Below, one piece after another: positions 38,084 to 47,403 of a stretch of DNA of 64,000 nucleotides (position 1 is the first letter of the stretch; the number at the start of each line of letters is the position of its first letter). This DNA comes from Citrobacter portucalensis. Its GTDB lineage: Bacteria; Pseudomonadota; Gammaproteobacteria; Enterobacterales; Enterobacteriaceae. The DNA lies in contig NZ_MVFY01000001.1 in assembly GCF_002042885.1 (NCBI RefSeq), positions 372,001 through 436,000 on the forward strand, in the 5' to 3' direction. A program made the position numbers and the translations under genes. Below the pieces are notes generated by a model. It ran no database searches. It saw nothing but the letters and a program-made list of their open reading frames with translations, and was not told the origin of the DNA.

Positions 38084-39205
38084 TTAAAGGTGTGCGAATG
38101 CCGTTTTTGCTAACTGCGCAAAGTAGTGCGCGGCAGGTTCAATTAAACGCTCGTCCGGATTGAATCCCGGGTGATGTAATCCGTATTCACTGGCGCTGCC
38201 AATACTGACAAATGCGCCAGGCGTATTTTGCAGGTAGACGGCAAAATCCTCCCCGCCCATATGCAGGTCGGCATGGTGGGTGGTATAGCCTGACTGTTTC
38301 GCCACCGCGGTGGCAATATCGGCCCAACGATCATCATTTACCAACGCGGTTGGTCCCGCATGCCAGATTACGTCGATTTGTGCGCCAAAGGCGTGGGCAA
38401 ATCCGGCGGCAATGTCATTAACCCGAGCCTTAACCTGCTGCTGTACCTGGGTTCGGTGCGTTCTGAGTGTCCCTTCCAGCTCAACGGACTCCGGCAGAAC
38501 GTTCCATGTGTTTCCTCCCTGAATACGGGTCACGCTGAGCACCACCGAATCCAGCGTGTTAACGTCGCGACTGGCAACGCTTTGCAGCACCGTTACCAAC
38601 TGGCTGGCGAGCAGGATGGCATCTTTACCTTCATGCGGACGCGCCGCATGTGCGCCCTTGCCATTAATGCGCAGTACGAAGCGGTCGACATTGGCATAAA
38701 ATGCGCCGCCGCGTGTGGCAAATTCGCCCACCGGCAAACCGGGCTCATTGTGCATACCGAAAATAGCCGCTACGTTTTGCAGCGCACCGGCGCGGATCAA
38801 CGTTTTTGCGCCGCCGAAACTCTCTTCAGCTGGCTGGAACAAAATACGTACTCGCCCCGGTAAGGTTATTTCCTGCTGTTTTAGCAGCAGTGCTGCACCA
38901 AGCATGACGCTGGTATGGACGTCATGCCCGCAGGCATGCATCACGCCCGGCGTGAGGGAGCGAAACGGAACGTCGGCGCTTTCTTCTATCGGTAGCGCGT
39001 CAATATCCGCCCGCAGCGCGATGACATCTTCTCCCTGACCAATTTCCGCGACCAGACCGGTTTTCAGCTCGAACGGCAGAATGTCGACGTCCGCAGCGTG
39101 CAACCAGGCGTGAATGCGCGCCGTGGTTGCTTCCTCCTGCAGGGAAAGCTCCGGATGCTGATGTAGTTCACGACGCCAGTCGATAAGCGTTGAGCCGAGA
39201 GTCAT
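38084..39205 (-). CDS. M20-family amidohydrolase (N-acyl amino acid deacylase)
   Basis: This 373-residue peptidase M20D-type enzyme resembles HipO and SndA/YxeP. Metal-site motifs are [32 protein letters not shown] and the late [11 protein letters not shown]. It would remove an N-acyl (for example N-acetyl) group from an amino acid. Its ATG overlaps the stop of the upstream monooxygenase by one base (TGATG), so the two are translationally coupled. Confidence 0.9.
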   Translation of the reverse strand: MTLGSTLIDWRRELHQHPELSLQEEATTARIHAWLHAADVDILPFELKTGLVAEIGQGEDVIALRADIDALPIEESADVPFRSLTPGVMHACGHDVHTSVMLGAALLLKQQEITLPGRVRILFQPAEESFGGAKTLIRAGALQNVAAIFGMHNEPGLPVGEFATRGGAFYANVDRFVLRINGKGAHAARPHEGKDAILLASQLVTVLQSVASRDVNTLDSVVLSVTRIQGGNTWNVLPESVELEGTLRTHRTQVQQQVKARVNDIAAGFAHAFGAQIDVIWHAGPTALVNDDRWADIATAVAKQSGYTTHHADLHMGGEDFAVYLQNTPGAFVSIGSASEYGLHHPGFNPDERLIEPAAHYFAQLAKTAFAHL

Positions 39206-40203
39206 CAGAGCACCTCCACGGCGTTATGGGCTTGCGCTAACAAACGCAGCGATGTCAGACGCGCATGCCCTTGCGCCACTGGCGTGTCGATAATGAACTC
39301 GTCAATGCCAAATTGCGTATGCAGAGCATTCAGCTTTGCCATCACCTCCTGAGCGGTGCCGTGTAGCAACGCCTGCTCACGACGCGCGATTTTGCGTGGT
39401 GGGCAGCCAGACTGAGCGGCAAACGCCAGCGCCTGTTCTTCGCTGGCTACCGTGACACGTTGACCATCTTCCAGCTCCACGCCCCAGATTTGTACGTTTT
39501 CCGCCAGTTGCGCAGCGGTGTCGTAACTGTCAGCCACAATCACCTGGACGGCGACTATCGTCGGGCGTGCACTGTGGGTCTGCCAGAAGGACAAAACGTC
39601 ATGCAATAACGCTTTGTCACCATTGAGGTGCGCTGCGAAGATGAAATTCCAGTCGGATTGCGCTGCTAACTGCGCGCTTTGCACACTGGCTCCCAGTACA
39701 AACTTTTCCGGTGGTATCGGTGGAATTGGCGTCGGGAATACCGTTTCCCCGCTTTCCGTTCCGCTCAGCGCCAGCCAATCGTTAAGCAAAGAAAGCTGGT
39801 CGGCAAAACTGCCTTTTTCTTCCTGATGCAGCCCATGCTGTAACGCCTGGGTCGACAGCGGTAAGCCGCCAGGGGCTTTCCCTACGCCGAGATCAACACG
39901 TCCAGGAGCCAGCGATGCCAGAAGATTGAAGTTTTCCGCCACTTTGTACGGGCTGTAATGTTGCAGCATTACGCCGCCGGAACCTACGCGGATATGCTGG
40001 GTTTGCCCGAGGATCCAGGCGATCACCAGCTCCGGCGATGGGCTGGCCAGCTGTGCCGTATTATGGTGTTCCGCGATCCAGAAACGATGGTACCCCCACT
40101 CTTCTGCCAGTTGCGCCAGGCGCAACGTACGGGAAAGCGCGGTCGCGGCAGTTTCACCTTCACCGATGGGGCTTTTATCCAGAATACTCAGGCGATATGA
40201 CAT
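39205..40203 (-). CDS. LLM-class flavin-dependent oxidoreductase (CmoO/YtmO-like)
   Basis: This 332-residue luciferase-like protein is of the shorter MsnO8-like class: YRLSILDKSPIGEGE start, EEWGYHRFWIAEHHNT, GSGGVMLQHYSPYKVAE and APGRVDLGVGKAPGG. It is a different subfamily from the 437-residue monooxygenase two genes downstream, so the operon has two flavin oxidoreductases. It is the first gene of the minus-strand operon. A possible promoter on the minus strand is TTGATA, 17 bp, TGTTAA in the 40217-40248 area. Confidence 0.88.
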   Translation of the reverse strand: MSYRLSILDKSPIGEGETAATALSRTLRLAQLAEEWGYHRFWIAEHHNTAQLASPSPELVIAWILGQTQHIRVGSGGVMLQHYSPYKVAENFNLLASLAPGRVDLGVGKAPGGLPLSTQALQHGLHQEEKGSFADQLSLLNDWLALSGTESGETVFPTPIPPIPPEKFVLGASVQSAQLAAQSDWNFIFAAHLNGDKALLHDVLSFWQTHSARPTIVAVQVIVADSYDTAAQLAENVQIWGVELEDGQRVTVASEEQALAFAAQSGCPPRKIARREQALLHGTAQEVMAKLNALHTQFGIDEFIIDTPVAQGHARLTSLRLLAQAHNAVEVL

Positions 40204-40717
40204 GTTACGAGCCTATGTTTGTTAACATGTCTTTATTATTAATTTATCAAATAGCCATACTGAAACATTTAATTCACATTTACTCAGCTAAAAAGTAGAT
40301 AACAGCCCCTGTCGCTGCCAGGGTTAAAATTTGGATCGCCCAGTGCTGGTTGTAACGCTAAACAGAAAAACACCCGCAATTAATAGCCTACAAAATATAA
40401 TAGGGTCGTTGGAATCACGGTAATAACATCAAAATCATTTCATGCCAGTTTTCTTTTTACGAAAAGGTTTTTTAACGCGATTTACGTTAAGTCAGTTTAA
40501 ACGACTTGTCACGTTATGCGCTTGTATTAATTGTTTCACTTTTATGACACAGGATGAATGATTTACATAGGAATTTTTATTTTAACTACTTCCACAGAAT
40601 TGATGATTAGTAGAGAATGCAACGTTCTTATTAAAACGGTTTAAAACAGATTTTAATATCCCCCGATTTTATTGCGGGGATTTTTGTATGGATTATACAT
40701 AGCACCATGGGACCTCT
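40204..40717. other. 514-bp intergenic region with hairpin
   Basis: No coding frame is supported here. The left part holds the probable promoter of the sulfur-salvage-like operon. TTAACG/CGTTAA arms occur near 40472-40490. At 40661-40685 CCCCG/CGGGG with a 9-nt loop and ATTTTT looks like a weak intrinsic terminator only about 30 bp before the chemoreceptor gene. It could end a short unidentified transcript or act in the chemoreceptor leader. The remainder is AT-rich with no pattern I can name. Confidence 0.4.
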
Positions 40718-42259
40718 ATGAAAAGTAACATGCCCGTTACACAAATTGAGCACGCACTTAACGATAAAGCGACGCTGCTTTCTACGACGGATAAAGAAAG
40801 TCATATTACCTACGCCAACTCCGCGTTTATTGATGCCAGCGGATTTAACGAACAGCAGTTAATGGGCGAACCACATAATATTATTCGCCATCCCGATATG
40901 CCTCCCGCGGCTTTCGCCGATATGTGGTACACGCTACAGCAGGGAGACAGCTGGACGGGGATGGTGAAAAACCGTCGACAGAATGGCGACCATTACTGGG
41001 TTCGCGCCAACGTTACGCCAGTCTGGCACAATGAAAAACTCACCGGCTACATCTCGGTGCGTACCGTTCCTTCGCGCGATGAAATAACTCAAAGCGAAAG
41101 CTTATATCAAAAAATTAATAATCAGCAGCTTAAAGGGTTTCGTCTTTTTAAAGGCATTATCATTCGTCGCGGAATATTGTCATGGGCATCAATGTTTAAA
41201 TGGCTGAGTATTAGCCAGCGCGTCAATTATTCTTTAGGGGTAATCGCCCTGCTCGCTGTGCTATTTCTCTTCGCTCCTGTTAATCCATTTATTCAGGCGG
41301 GAGGGTTATTGTTCTTATTTCTGATGCTTGCTATTTACCTTAAGTATCAAATTTGTCAGCCAGTTAATACGCTACTGACGCAAATGAAGAAAGTGGTATC
41401 CGGGAGAAAACCTGATAACTGTCATTTAAATCGGGTGGATGAGATCGGAATGCTGATGCGTCTGGTTAATCAGTCCGGGCTTAATCTGAATTCCCTGGTC
41501 GATGATGTCAGTACGCAAATATCCGGTATTCGCGCCATCAGTCAGCGGGTATCAAAAGAAGGTACGGCGCTGCACAAGCGTTCAGAAGAAACCTCCGCCG
41601 ACCTGCAACAAACCGCTGCCGCCATTGAAGAAATTGGTAGTGCGGTACAGCAAACTGCTGAGACTGCGGCTCATACTATGACCATGGCCGATAAAACCAG
41701 CGCCAATGCGACAGAAGGCGGCGATATTATGAAACAAACTATCGCCATGATGCAGGCGATATCGCGTGACAACGGGCAGATAGTCGACATCATCGGCGTT
41801 ATCGACAGTATTGCTTTCCAGACTAATATTCTGGCGCTCAATGCCGCGGTTGAAGCCGCGCGGGCCGGGGAGTCCGGGCGTGGTTTTGCCGTTGTGGCGG
41901 CAGAGGTCCGTAATCTGGCGCAGCATTCGGCGTCTGCAGCAAAAGAGATCAAACAGCTGATTGAGAAGAATGTCGCTAACGTTAACAGCGGTGTCAAAAT
42001 GGTGGAGCAAACGGAAACGCATCTCACTGGGATGATTGGCGATGTCCTGCAGATGTCGATGATGATCAAAGATATTAGTCTGGCGACGCGTGAGCAAACC
42101 CAGGCGCTGGATCTGATTAACGATTCGATTTCACGCGTTGGCACCATGACACACAATAACGCCGAGATGGTGGAGCGTGTCACCGATGCTACCGCCGATC
42201 TGACTCAACGTTCATCGCGCTTACAGCAGGCCGTTCAGGTCTTTGGCGTATCAGCATAA
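40718..42259 (+). CDS. Aer-like PAS chemoreceptor
   Basis: This 513-residue methyl-accepting-type receptor resembles the aerotaxis sensor Aer. The N-terminal PAS domain (about 15-120) keeps the Aer-like segments [29 protein letters not shown] and the IS-VRT end, known in Aer for FAD binding. A hydrophobic hairpin follows at about 165-215, then a HAMP-like stretch and a signalling domain whose tip reads [23 protein letters not shown]. No CheR-docking NWETF pentapeptide is present at the C-terminus. It is probably an energy or redox taxis receptor paralogous to Aer. Ribosome site is weak (GGGACC). Confidence 0.88.
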   Translation: MKSNMPVTQIEHALNDKATLLSTTDKESHITYANSAFIDASGFNEQQLMGEPHNIIRHPDMPPAAFADMWYTLQQGDSWTGMVKNRRQNGDHYWVRANVTPVWHNEKLTGYISVRTVPSRDEITQSESLYQKINNQQLKGFRLFKGIIIRRGILSWASMFKWLSISQRVNYSLGVIALLAVLFLFAPVNPFIQAGGLLFLFLMLAIYLKYQICQPVNTLLTQMKKVVSGRKPDNCHLNRVDEIGMLMRLVNQSGLNLNSLVDDVSTQISGIRAISQRVSKEGTALHKRSEETSADLQQTAAAIEEIGSAVQQTAETAAHTMTMADKTSANATEGGDIMKQTIAMMQAISRDNGQIVDIIGVIDSIAFQTNILALNAAVEAARAGESGRGFAVVAAEVRNLAQHSASAAKEIKQLIEKNVANVNSGVKMVEQTETHLTGMIGDVLQMSMMIKDISLATREQTQALDLINDSISRVGTMTHNNAEMVERVTDATADLTQRSSRLQQAVQVFGVSA

Positions 42260-42266
42260 CCTTACG

Positions 42267-42297
42267 GCGCTTATCGGGTGAATGTCTCGATAAGCGC
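42267..42297 (+). terminator. Palindrome after the chemoreceptor gene
   Basis: GCGCTTATCG/CGATAAGCGC is a perfect 10-bp stem with an 11-nt loop 7 bp past the stop codon. It has no U-run and may instead be a REP-like unit. Confidence 0.6.
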
Positions 42298-42540
42298 ACA
42301 CCTCTCCACGTATTTACGCCCTTCTCTTTTATTGGCTGAATCGAGGCCACACCGCGCCAGTGCTGGCTGTACAAAAATGCTGAATTCTTGTTATCGGGGC
42401 TTTGCGGAACCGAACAATTGAATGTAGGATGCTCGGCCGGCAGTTTTCCCCCATAACACAATGAAGGTTAAGGCTGTTTTTCGCCGCAGCAGGTGCGGCA
42501 AAAAGGATTTTGTATTTTTGTCAGGTCAACAGGAAAAGTA

Positions 42541-43983
42541 ATGAACACAAACAACACGCAAGCCGCGGAACAACATGCGGCGAAACGACGCTGGTTGAAT
42601 GCCCACGAAGAGGGGTATCACAAAGCGATGGGTAATCGACAGGTACAAATGATCGCCATTGGCGGCGCAATTGGTACCGGGTTGTTTTTAGGGGCTGGCG
42701 CACGCTTGCAAATGGCGGGTCCTGCTTTGGCGCTGGTCTATCTGGTGTGCGGTATTTTTTCGTTCTTTATACTGCGTGCGCTTGGTGAACTGGTTTTACA
42801 TCGCCCTTCCAGCGGCAGCTTTGTCTCCTATGCTCGCGAATTTTTAGGTGAGAAAGCCGCCTATGTGGCTGGCTGGATGTACTTCATCAACTGGGCGATG
42901 ACCGGCATTGTCGATATCACCGCGGTGGCGTTGTATATGCATTACTGGGGCGCCTTTGGTGATGTACCGCAGTGGGTGTTCGCCCTCGGCGCGCTGGCCA
43001 TTGTTGGCACCATGAACATGATCGGCGTGAAGTGGTTCGCGGAGATGGAGTTTTGGTTTGCGCTGGTCAAAGTGCTGGCGATTGTGATTTTCCTGGTGGT
43101 GGGTACCGTCTTTTTAGGTACTGGAAAGCCGCTGGATGGCAACGCCACCGGTTTTCACCTGATCACCGACAACGGTGGATTCTTCCCACATGGTCTGCTT
43201 CCAGCGCTGGTACTGGTTCAGGGGGTAGTTTTTGCGTTTGCCTCCATTGAACTGGTGGGCACCGCTGCTGGAGAATGCAAAGATCCGCAAACCATGGTGC
43301 CGAAAGCGATCAATAGCGTTATCTGGCGTATTGGTCTGTTCTATGTGGGTTCTGTCGTGCTGCTGGTTCTGTTACTGCCGTGGAATGCCTATCAGGCGGG
43401 GCAAAGCCCGTTTGTTACCTTCTTCTCCAAACTGGGCGTGCCGTATATCGGCAGTATCATGAATATTGTGGTGCTCACCGCGGCGCTTTCCAGCCTTAAC
43501 TCTGGGCTGTACTGCACCGGGCGTATTTTACGTTCCATGTCGATGGGCGGATCGGCGCCTAAATTCATGGCTAAAATGAGCCGTCAACAGGTACCCTGGG
43601 CTGGGATCCTCGCCACGTTGGTCGTCTATGTCGTCGGGGTATTTCTGAACTATCTGGTACCGTCGCAGGTGTTTGAGATCGTGTTGAACTTCGCGTCGTT
43701 GGGCATTATTGCGTCGTGGGGCTTTATCATGGTCTGTCAGATGCGTCTGCGCCGGGCCATAAAAGAAGGTAAAACGGCAGACGTCAGCTTTAAACTGCCG
43801 GGCGCTCCGTTTACCTCGTGGCTAACCCTACTGTTCCTGCTGAGCGTGCTGGTGCTGATGGCGTTTGACTATCCAAACGGCACCTACACCATCGCGTCAT
43901 TACCGTTGATTGCCATCCTGCTGGTTGCAGGCTGGTTCGGCGTACGTAAACGCGTCGCGGAAATCCACCGCACCGCGCCGTAA
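42541..43983 (+). CDS. ansP: L-asparagine permease AnsP
   Basis: This 480-residue APC-family amino-acid permease has about twelve helices. It starts MNTNNTQAAEQHAAKRRWLN and contains the consensus AIGGAIGTGLFLGAG of helix 1. It is nearly colinear with E. coli AnsP but about 19 residues shorter at the C-terminus, where the E. coli protein has an acidic tail. ATG 42541 follows AGGAAAAG. In Salmonella ansP lies at the same place after the narZ-nhoA block. Confidence 0.93.
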   Translation: MNTNNTQAAEQHAAKRRWLNAHEEGYHKAMGNRQVQMIAIGGAIGTGLFLGAGARLQMAGPALALVYLVCGIFSFFILRALGELVLHRPSSGSFVSYAREFLGEKAAYVAGWMYFINWAMTGIVDITAVALYMHYWGAFGDVPQWVFALGALAIVGTMNMIGVKWFAEMEFWFALVKVLAIVIFLVVGTVFLGTGKPLDGNATGFHLITDNGGFFPHGLLPALVLVQGVVFAFASIELVGTAAGECKDPQTMVPKAINSVIWRIGLFYVGSVVLLVLLLPWNAYQAGQSPFVTFFSKLGVPYIGSIMNIVVLTAALSSLNSGLYCTGRILRSMSMGGSAPKFMAKMSRQQVPWAGILATLVVYVVGVFLNYLVPSQVFEIVLNFASLGIIASWGFIMVCQMRLRRAIKEGKTADVSFKLPGAPFTSWLTLLFLLSVLVLMAFDYPNGTYTIASLPLIAILLVAGWFGVRKRVAEIHRTAP

Positions 43984-43987
43984 TGGC

Positions 43988-44026
43988 TGAAGGCCTGACT
44001 GGTTAACCCTTCAGGCCTTCATTTTT
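43988..44026 (+). terminator. Rho-independent terminator of ansP
   Basis: TGAAGGCCTGA/TCAGGCCTTCA is a perfect 11-bp stem followed by TTTTT. The T-run overlaps the stop codon of the convergent lipoprotein gene. Confidence 0.9.
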
Positions 44027-44246
44027 AGTTCGCTTCAATCAACTGCGCTACATCGTTGCTGTTAATTTCCCGCGCATTTCCATCCTGATCGGTATAGCTG
44101 GTCATTCCCGTATCTTTATCCAGTTTTGGCTTACCCTGGGTGGTGATGGTTTGTCCGCTTTTGGTCGTCATGACGTAATCGGTGGTACATCCTGCAAGGG
44201 TAAACAGCATTACGCCTGCACAAAGACAGATAAATGGCTTTTTCAT
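44025..44246 (-). CDS. YgdI/YgdR-family small lipoprotein
   Basis: This 73-residue precursor has the lipobox LAGC (Cys at residue 20), giving a mature lipoprotein of about 54 residues after a hydrophobic leader. The mature part (DYVMTTKSGQTITTQGKPKLD...GNAREINSNDV) is the SH3-like domain of the YgdI/YgdR family of unknown function. It lies between ansP and yncE. Confidence 0.88.
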   Translation of the reverse strand: MKKPFICLCAGVMLFTLAGCTTDYVMTTKSGQTITTQGKPKLDKDTGMTSYTDQDGNAREINSNDVAQLIEAN

Positions 44247-44358
44247 GGTATTCCCGTGTTATTCAGTTAGCCGTTGAGGGCGTAGTGTAAGTCCCTGAAG
44301 TGGCTCGGGCTACTGGCGGGGTGTAACGAGGCGTATCGTGGGGTTTAGAGAAATGACA

Positions 44359-44378
44359 GGAGGGGTTTCCCCCTCCGG
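44359..44378 (-). terminator. Hairpin after yncE
   Basis: GGAGGGG/CCCCCTCC forms a G/C-rich stem with a tiny loop a few bases beyond the yncE stop (44384). T-rich sequence follows on the minus strand only loosely. Confidence 0.5.
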
Positions 44379-44383
44379 ATGTT

Positions 44384-45445
44384 TTATAGCGCAATACGAA
44401 TAACATCGTCCGGCTGAGTGGCTTCCTGCTCGCGGGTAGATTTCTGTTTCACGCTGACGTACAGGGTTTTACCATCGGCGGAGAGCGCCAGGCTATTCGG
44501 GAACGTTGGGGTCTCGAATGTTTTGACGACTTTATAGCTTTTCGCGTCGATCACACTCACTTTACCGGCCTGGCGATGAGTCACGTAGGCTTCATTACGC
44601 GTTGGGTTGAACAACACGGCCAGGGATTCCGGCGCGGCTACTTTTGCCAGTACATTGCCATTACGGGTGTCGATGACCAGCACTTCCGCCGCTTTAGAGT
44701 CGGTGACAAATGCGCGGTTGCCCGCTGTGTCCAGGCTCAGGTTGATAAAGAAATGCTCTTTCCCGTCATCCAGCAGTTTTTTGCGGCTGAGAATTTTGTT
44801 AGTGGCGGTGTCAATGGTAATGAATTCACCGTCCGCATTGGCGGTGTACAGGCGTTTAGCCTTGCTGTCGACAGCCAGAGCAGTGCTCATTTTGCCGGTA
44901 TTCTGGATGGTGTCCTTCAGCTTGATCGTCTCACCGTCCACCACCCAAACCACGCTCTCTTTACCAATACCGCTAATGTATACCGTGTTGGTAGCATCAT
45001 CGGCGACCAGCTCACGCGGCTGCAGCGGGCGAACGTCTTCAGAACGTTTACGCGCATCCAGCACCAGACGTCCTTTCACCGCACCCGTTTTGGCATCCAT
45101 CGCCGTTACCGCGCTGTTTACCGTATTGCCGAACCACAGCGTTTGCGTGGCGTTGTTGATGGTGGCACCAAACGGTTTGAGATCGTTATGAATCACCTGG
45201 GTCACTTCGAGGGTGACCGGGTCAAGACGATAAACCACCCCGCCGGTATCCAGTTTGCGGCTCTGTGAGGTCGCCAGCCACAGCGCGTTCTCTTGCTGGC
45301 TGTACGCCATTTCATAGGCACCTTTGCCGACGGCTTTGCGCAGCAGTTCTTCTGCAGCCTGCGTAGTAAAAGATGATGCAACGAGCAGTGAACCTAACAG
45401 TAAAGAACCACGCAGACGCGGCGAAAACAGATGACGTAAAGACAT
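44384..45445 (-). CDS. yncE: Periplasmic beta-propeller protein YncE
   Basis: This 353-residue seven-bladed propeller of the YVTN type is exported (signal peptide about 1-30 ending TTQA-AEE). Repeats such as LYVSVKQKST, AYVTHRQAGKVSVIDAKS and VYISGIGKESVVWVVD are visible. E. coli YncE is iron-repressed and binds DNA in vitro; its role is unresolved. GGGAG precedes ATG 45445. The divergent TonB-dependent receptor yncD found beside it in E. coli is absent here; the next gene is curA. Confidence 0.93.
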   Translation of the reverse strand: MSLRHLFSPRLRGSLLLGSLLVASSFTTQAAEELLRKAVGKGAYEMAYSQQENALWLATSQSRKLDTGGVVYRLDPVTLEVTQVIHNDLKPFGATINNATQTLWFGNTVNSAVTAMDAKTGAVKGRLVLDARKRSEDVRPLQPRELVADDATNTVYISGIGKESVVWVVDGETIKLKDTIQNTGKMSTALAVDSKAKRLYTANADGEFITIDTATNKILSRKKLLDDGKEHFFINLSLDTAGNRAFVTDSKAAEVLVIDTRNGNVLAKVAAPESLAVLFNPTRNEAYVTHRQAGKVSVIDAKSYKVVKTFETPTFPNSLALSADGKTLYVSVKQKSTREQEATQPDDVIRIAL

Positions 45446-45527
45446 GACGACTCCCTTTGATAAATTCGTTTGTTACTGCTTCACATAGCTTCAATGAGCA
45501 AAATCATGGTTTTGCCTTTTTAAGAAT

Positions 45528-45546
45528 GAGAATAGTAATCATTATT
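45528..45546. promoter_or_regulatory. Fur box upstream of yncE
   Basis: The 19-mer matches the GATAATGATAATCATTATC consensus at 15 positions, with the right half AATCATTAT intact. It sits about 83 bp upstream of yncE, in keeping with iron repression of this gene in E. coli. Confidence 0.72.
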
Positions 45547-45697
45547 TATCTCAATGTGGAGTGTTTATTCGCTTTCGGGTAGTAACCTTCTTATTTTCTC
45601 CATGAATACCAGATAACGACATTGGCATTTTACCAGGCCTACATTTTGTACGAAGCAGGCCTGGTTACAGGCATTCACCGTCTTCCACCTTTACGCA

Positions 45698-46732
45698 TCA
45701 ATCCTCAGCAAGACGAATCACTACCTTGCCGAAGTTTTTGCCAGTCAGCAGACCGATAAAGGTTTGTGGCGCATTTTCCAGACCGTCGGTCACCTGCTCG
45801 CGGTAGTGGATTTTGCCCTCTTTAACCCAGCGCCCCATCTCCCGCTGAAACTCATGAATACGGTGTCCATAATCCTGACCAATGATAAAACCCTGCATGC
45901 GGATACGCTTTTTCAGCAGCGTTGCCATTAACAGCGGTAATCTGTCAGGTCCGGCCGGAAGCGACGTTGCGTTATAACCGCTGACCAGGCCACAAAGCGG
46001 GATGCGCGCTGAGGTGTTGAGTAACGGCAGGACAGCATCAAATACTTTTCCACCGACGTTTTCGTAATAAATATCAATACCCTGCGGACAGGCTTTTGCC
46101 AGTTGTTGCGCAAAATCTTGTGCGTGGTGATCGAGACAAACATCAAAACCCAATACCTCGGTGGCATGTCGGCATTTCTCTGCCCCACCCGCCACACCGA
46201 TCACCCGACAACCCTTAAGCTTACCGATCTGCCCGACCGTTGCGCCAACTGGCCCGGTTGCGGCAGCTACCACCAGCGTTTCCCCCGCTTTTGGCTGACC
46301 GATATCCAGCAGACCCATATAAGCGGTAAACCCCGGCATACCCATAACTCCCAGCGCCCAGGAGGGATGCTCGGGATGATCGCCAAGCTTCACCAGCCCG
46401 TTACCGTCGGAGATGTCATAGTCCTGCCAACCGCTGTAGCTCAATACCCATTCGCCTGGCTGGTAGTCCGGATGGTGGGATGACACCACGCGACTTACGG
46501 TACCCCCCACCATGACACCACCAATCTCTACTGGTGGTGAGTAAGATGGCTCATCGCTCATGCGGCCACGCATGTAGGGATCAAGGGAAAGATAAACGGT
46601 GCGCAACAACATCTGGCCTTCGCCCGGTGTTGCGACTTCATCTTCTTCAAGACGGAAGTTCTCTGGGACTGGCGCGCCATGTGGACGGGAAGCCAGTACC
46701 CAACGACGGTTACGATTAGTCTGTTGACCCAT
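45698..46732 (-). CDS. curA: NADPH-dependent curcumin/enone reductase CurA
   Basis: This 344-residue MDR enzyme of the leukotriene B4 12-hydroxydehydrogenase-like group reduces enone double bonds (curcumin to dihydro- and tetrahydrocurcumin in E. coli). The NADP-binding motif is AATGPVGATVGQIGKLKG, and DPYMRGRMSDEPSY near residue 55 is typical. It has no zinc ligands. MGQQTNRN at 46732 with GAGGAG upstream is the start; the longer frame to 46756 is not supported. In E. coli the neighbour is mcbR; here a different regulator follows. Confidence 0.94.
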   Translation of the reverse strand: MGQQTNRNRRWVLASRPHGAPVPENFRLEEDEVATPGEGQMLLRTVYLSLDPYMRGRMSDEPSYSPPVEIGGVMVGGTVSRVVSSHHPDYQPGEWVLSYSGWQDYDISDGNGLVKLGDHPEHPSWALGVMGMPGFTAYMGLLDIGQPKAGETLVVAAATGPVGATVGQIGKLKGCRVIGVAGGAEKCRHATEVLGFDVCLDHHAQDFAQQLAKACPQGIDIYYENVGGKVFDAVLPLLNTSARIPLCGLVSGYNATSLPAGPDRLPLLMATLLKKRIRMQGFIIGQDYGHRIHEFQREMGRWVKEGKIHYREQVTDGLENAPQTFIGLLTGKNFGKVVIRLAED

Positions 46733-46790
46733 GATGTGCTCCTCTGCTTTTGGCATGAATCCATCAATAGTAGCAGCCCGTTCCTGCTAT

Positions 46791-47366
46791 TTAGCTGACG
46801 ACGTGATTTAACCGCACAACCAGGTAAACGCAAGGTTGCGCGGTTTCATTGATAAACCGACAGTCATTCGGCGGGCCAAGTTCCAGGCAATCACCTGCCT
46901 GCATTTCATGGCGTACGTCCCCTTCGACAAAGACTAATTCCCCCTGCTGTAACCAGATAAGTTGTCTGGCCTGCACATAGGAAGAGGCTGGCATCGGGAT
47001 ATCACTTCCGGCGGGTAATTCGATCTGCACCAGATCGATAGGCAGATCGCTGCGTGGTGAAACATGGCGGCGCAGATAGTGACTTTGTGGATCGTGCCAA
47101 ACAGGCTGATCGACGAAGCGCAATAGCTTGCCCTCCTGCATTTCAGCCCGCGCAATCAGGGTAGACATGCTGATGCCAAACGCGCCGGAAAGCCTGCCCA
47201 GCAGCGTAGCCGTTGGACTACTCTCGCCGCGCTCTATTTTATGGATCATGGCCCGCGACACACCCGCGCGCTCGGCAAGTTCCGTGAGTGACCAACCGCG
47301 AGATTCCCGCTCAATGCGAATTCTTGCACTGATCCGTTGATTTATGCTGTCTTCAATAGTATTCAT
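46791..47366 (-). CDS. XRE-cupin transcriptional regulator
   Basis: This 191-residue protein joins an N-terminal HTH_3 domain (SLTELAERAGVSRAMIHKIE, about 26-45) to a C-terminal cupin barrel (about 105-185, with GSDIPMP, QGELVFVEGD and GDCLELGP). Such regulators sense small ligands and commonly autoregulate. It is divergent from mnaT with 37 bp between them, and an inverted repeat covers its start codon. It is not close to SutR. It most likely controls mnaT-ydcZ. Confidence 0.88.
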   Translation of the reverse strand: MNTIEDSINQRISARIRIERESRGWSLTELAERAGVSRAMIHKIERGESSPTATLLGRLSGAFGISMSTLIARAEMQEGKLLRFVDQPVWHDPQSHYLRRHVSPRSDLPIDLVQIELPAGSDIPMPASSYVQARQLIWLQQGELVFVEGDVRHEMQAGDCLELGPPNDCRFINETAQPCVYLVVRLNHVVS

Positions 47367-47379
47367 ATTGTAATACTAT
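47356..47379. promoter_or_regulatory. Inverted repeat between the XRE-cupin gene and mnaT
   Basis: ATAGTATT and AATACTAT are perfect 8-bp arms separated by 8 nt. The repeat covers the XRE-cupin start codon and a TACTAT/TATAGT -10-like segment facing mnaT. This is a likely operator for the regulator on both promoters. Confidence 0.6.
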
Positions 47380-47403
47380 AGTGAACAACCCCTGAGGTTC
47401 AAC

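Noticed and set aside
40640-40672. Sigma-28 promoter for the chemoreceptor (TAAA ... CCGAT)
   Set aside because: The -10 match is only partial, the spacer is 16 rather than 15, and it overlaps the hairpin; not strong enough to list.
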